Assembly (NCBI RefSeq): GCF_050948215.1
Contig: NC_135161.1
Span: 2,266,830-2,330,829, forward strand
Source of the DNA: Halictus rubicundus
Taxonomy: Eukaryota > Arthropoda > Insecta > Hymenoptera > Halictidae
Length of the DNA: 64,000 nucleotides
Direction: 5' to 3'
Part shown: in pieces, positions 63,191 through 64,000 of the stretch
Position numbering within the stretch: the stretch's first letter is position 1
Layout of the letters: every line of letters begins with the position of its first letter
Position numbers and translations under genes: made by a program
Notes under the pieces: generated by a model
The model's input: only the letters and a program-made list of their open reading frames with translations
Database searches by the model: none
What the model was told of the DNA's origin: nothing

Positions 63191-64000
63191 TCTCCGAAAC
63201 ACTTCCACCTGTAAAAAAAAATAAATACACTAAATTGTGTACCCCTTCAGACCATGCAACTTCTGTATACAAAACTTTTTCGTGCAACGCATCCTTTGGA
63301 AGTTATATAGGTGCAACTTGCAGCGTGGACCACCCTGTATGTCCTCTTATCCTCTTCAATAGAAAATTCGAAAAAAAATCGGTTATATTTTAGCTATTAG
63401 AATGCACATCTATGAATTTTTTCAGAATTTTTAGCTTCGAAACCGAATTTTAAAAAATAAAAAAGATTTTAGAATGCCGATTTCTTGTGGCTGTTATGCG
63501 ATACTAAGTGTATATTTTTACAGTTTTAGCATCTCGTTATGGTTGGTCACATATAATTTTTTCAGATTATTCAAAGTGGGGCTTCATAGTTAAAAAAATA
63601 AAAAACTGCTATGTTTTACCTTTTCCATGCCCGTCCAAGTACCACGTTCGTATGATTCATATAATTAATTTCTTAGATGGATATTATATGGAATTATAAA
63701 TAATATGCATGTATTTCCATGGAAGAGTTCTTACTCCTCTGCTACATTAGTCTTCGTCACTGTCATCATTGATTACAGGGTGTATTTCTTCAGTAGAAAA
63801 AATTTTGAAGAGAATTTCTGTCGGCTTCACAAATTGTGAAAGATACCTACCATGCAATGAGTAATAACTTATCGCAGCTATTTATCGCACCACCCAATGA
63901 TGCGATTACCATATGCACAGTTAGGGTAATAACGTTTGATTCTACGTGTACATTCTATGATTTTTTTAACTATGTGTCCCGACTTTGAAAAATCTTAAAA
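63191..64000. other. Unassigned AT-rich DNA with two MITE termini
   Basis: GTGGACCACCCTGTATG at about 63325-63341 is an inward-reading ACAGGGTGTCCC-class end on the minus strand, and ATTACAGGGTGTATTTCTTC at 63772 is one on the plus strand. No gene is recognised before the window ends. Confidence 0.45.

Noticed and set aside
1..64000. CRISPR array, prophage or bacterial operon
   Set aside because: No regularly spaced direct repeats with unique spacers, no ribosome-binding-site pattern and no dense co-directional genes; all repeated sequences are eukaryotic transposon families or simple repeats.

Overview
This window is AT-rich nuclear DNA from an animal, most likely an insect. A hymenopteran such as an ant is my best guess, from the mix of transposon families; no host gene is present to prove it. 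I find no intact multi-exon gene, no rRNA, no functional tRNA, no operon-like layout and no CRISPR array. Almost everything recognisable is a transposable element: a few decayed autonomous elements and many short inverted-repeat (MITE or foldback) copies, often inserted into one another.

Layout. 0-9 kb: unassigned AT-rich DNA with scattered repeat fragments, including a 514-bp repeat (1603) that recurs at 29420. 9-15 kb: a foldback element split by a 1.77-kb inverted-repeat element (9729-11500), then a mariner-type MITE split by another foldback (13180-14100), then a (AG)35-bearing MITE. 18-22 kb: more foldbacks, and a TTAA-flanked piggyBac-like element (20029-21489) inserted in a BEL/Pao reverse transcriptase relic. 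22-29 kb: a perfect 49-bp palindrome, a possible small secreted-peptide ORF, a hAT transposase relic and a TA-flanked MITE. 32-38 kb: a nearly complete Tc1-like element (32252-33843), then two inverted copies of a DUF7869-like coding relic, one bounded by 35-bp terminal inverted repeats (36161-37523). 38-43 kb: a TTAA MITE in clean condition, a deleted hAT element with an exact 8-bp target duplication (39442-40352), a complete foldback and a ZMYM1-like hAT relic. 45-50 kb: a probable solo LTR, a minisatellite, a foldback and a second TTAA MITE. 51-64 kb: a tandem duplication, a pogo/Tigger-like MITE, a mariner relic inside an inverted repeat, and two foldbacks ending in ACAGGGTGTCCC-like termini.

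The most informative signals are structural. (1) A TIR-bounded element carries the C-terminal part of a DUF7869-like protein plus repeated 18-bp terminal motifs, which suggests this uncharacterised family is a transposase. (2) Seven copies of a MITE starting CATAGTCGCC are present; five have exact or near-exact 8-bp target duplications. (3) Several insertion series can be ordered in time from the sequence. The genes do not form a pathway. Nonautonomous copies here would depend on transposases encoded elsewhere, because every transposase in the window is broken. All family names come from motif recognition by eye, not database searches.
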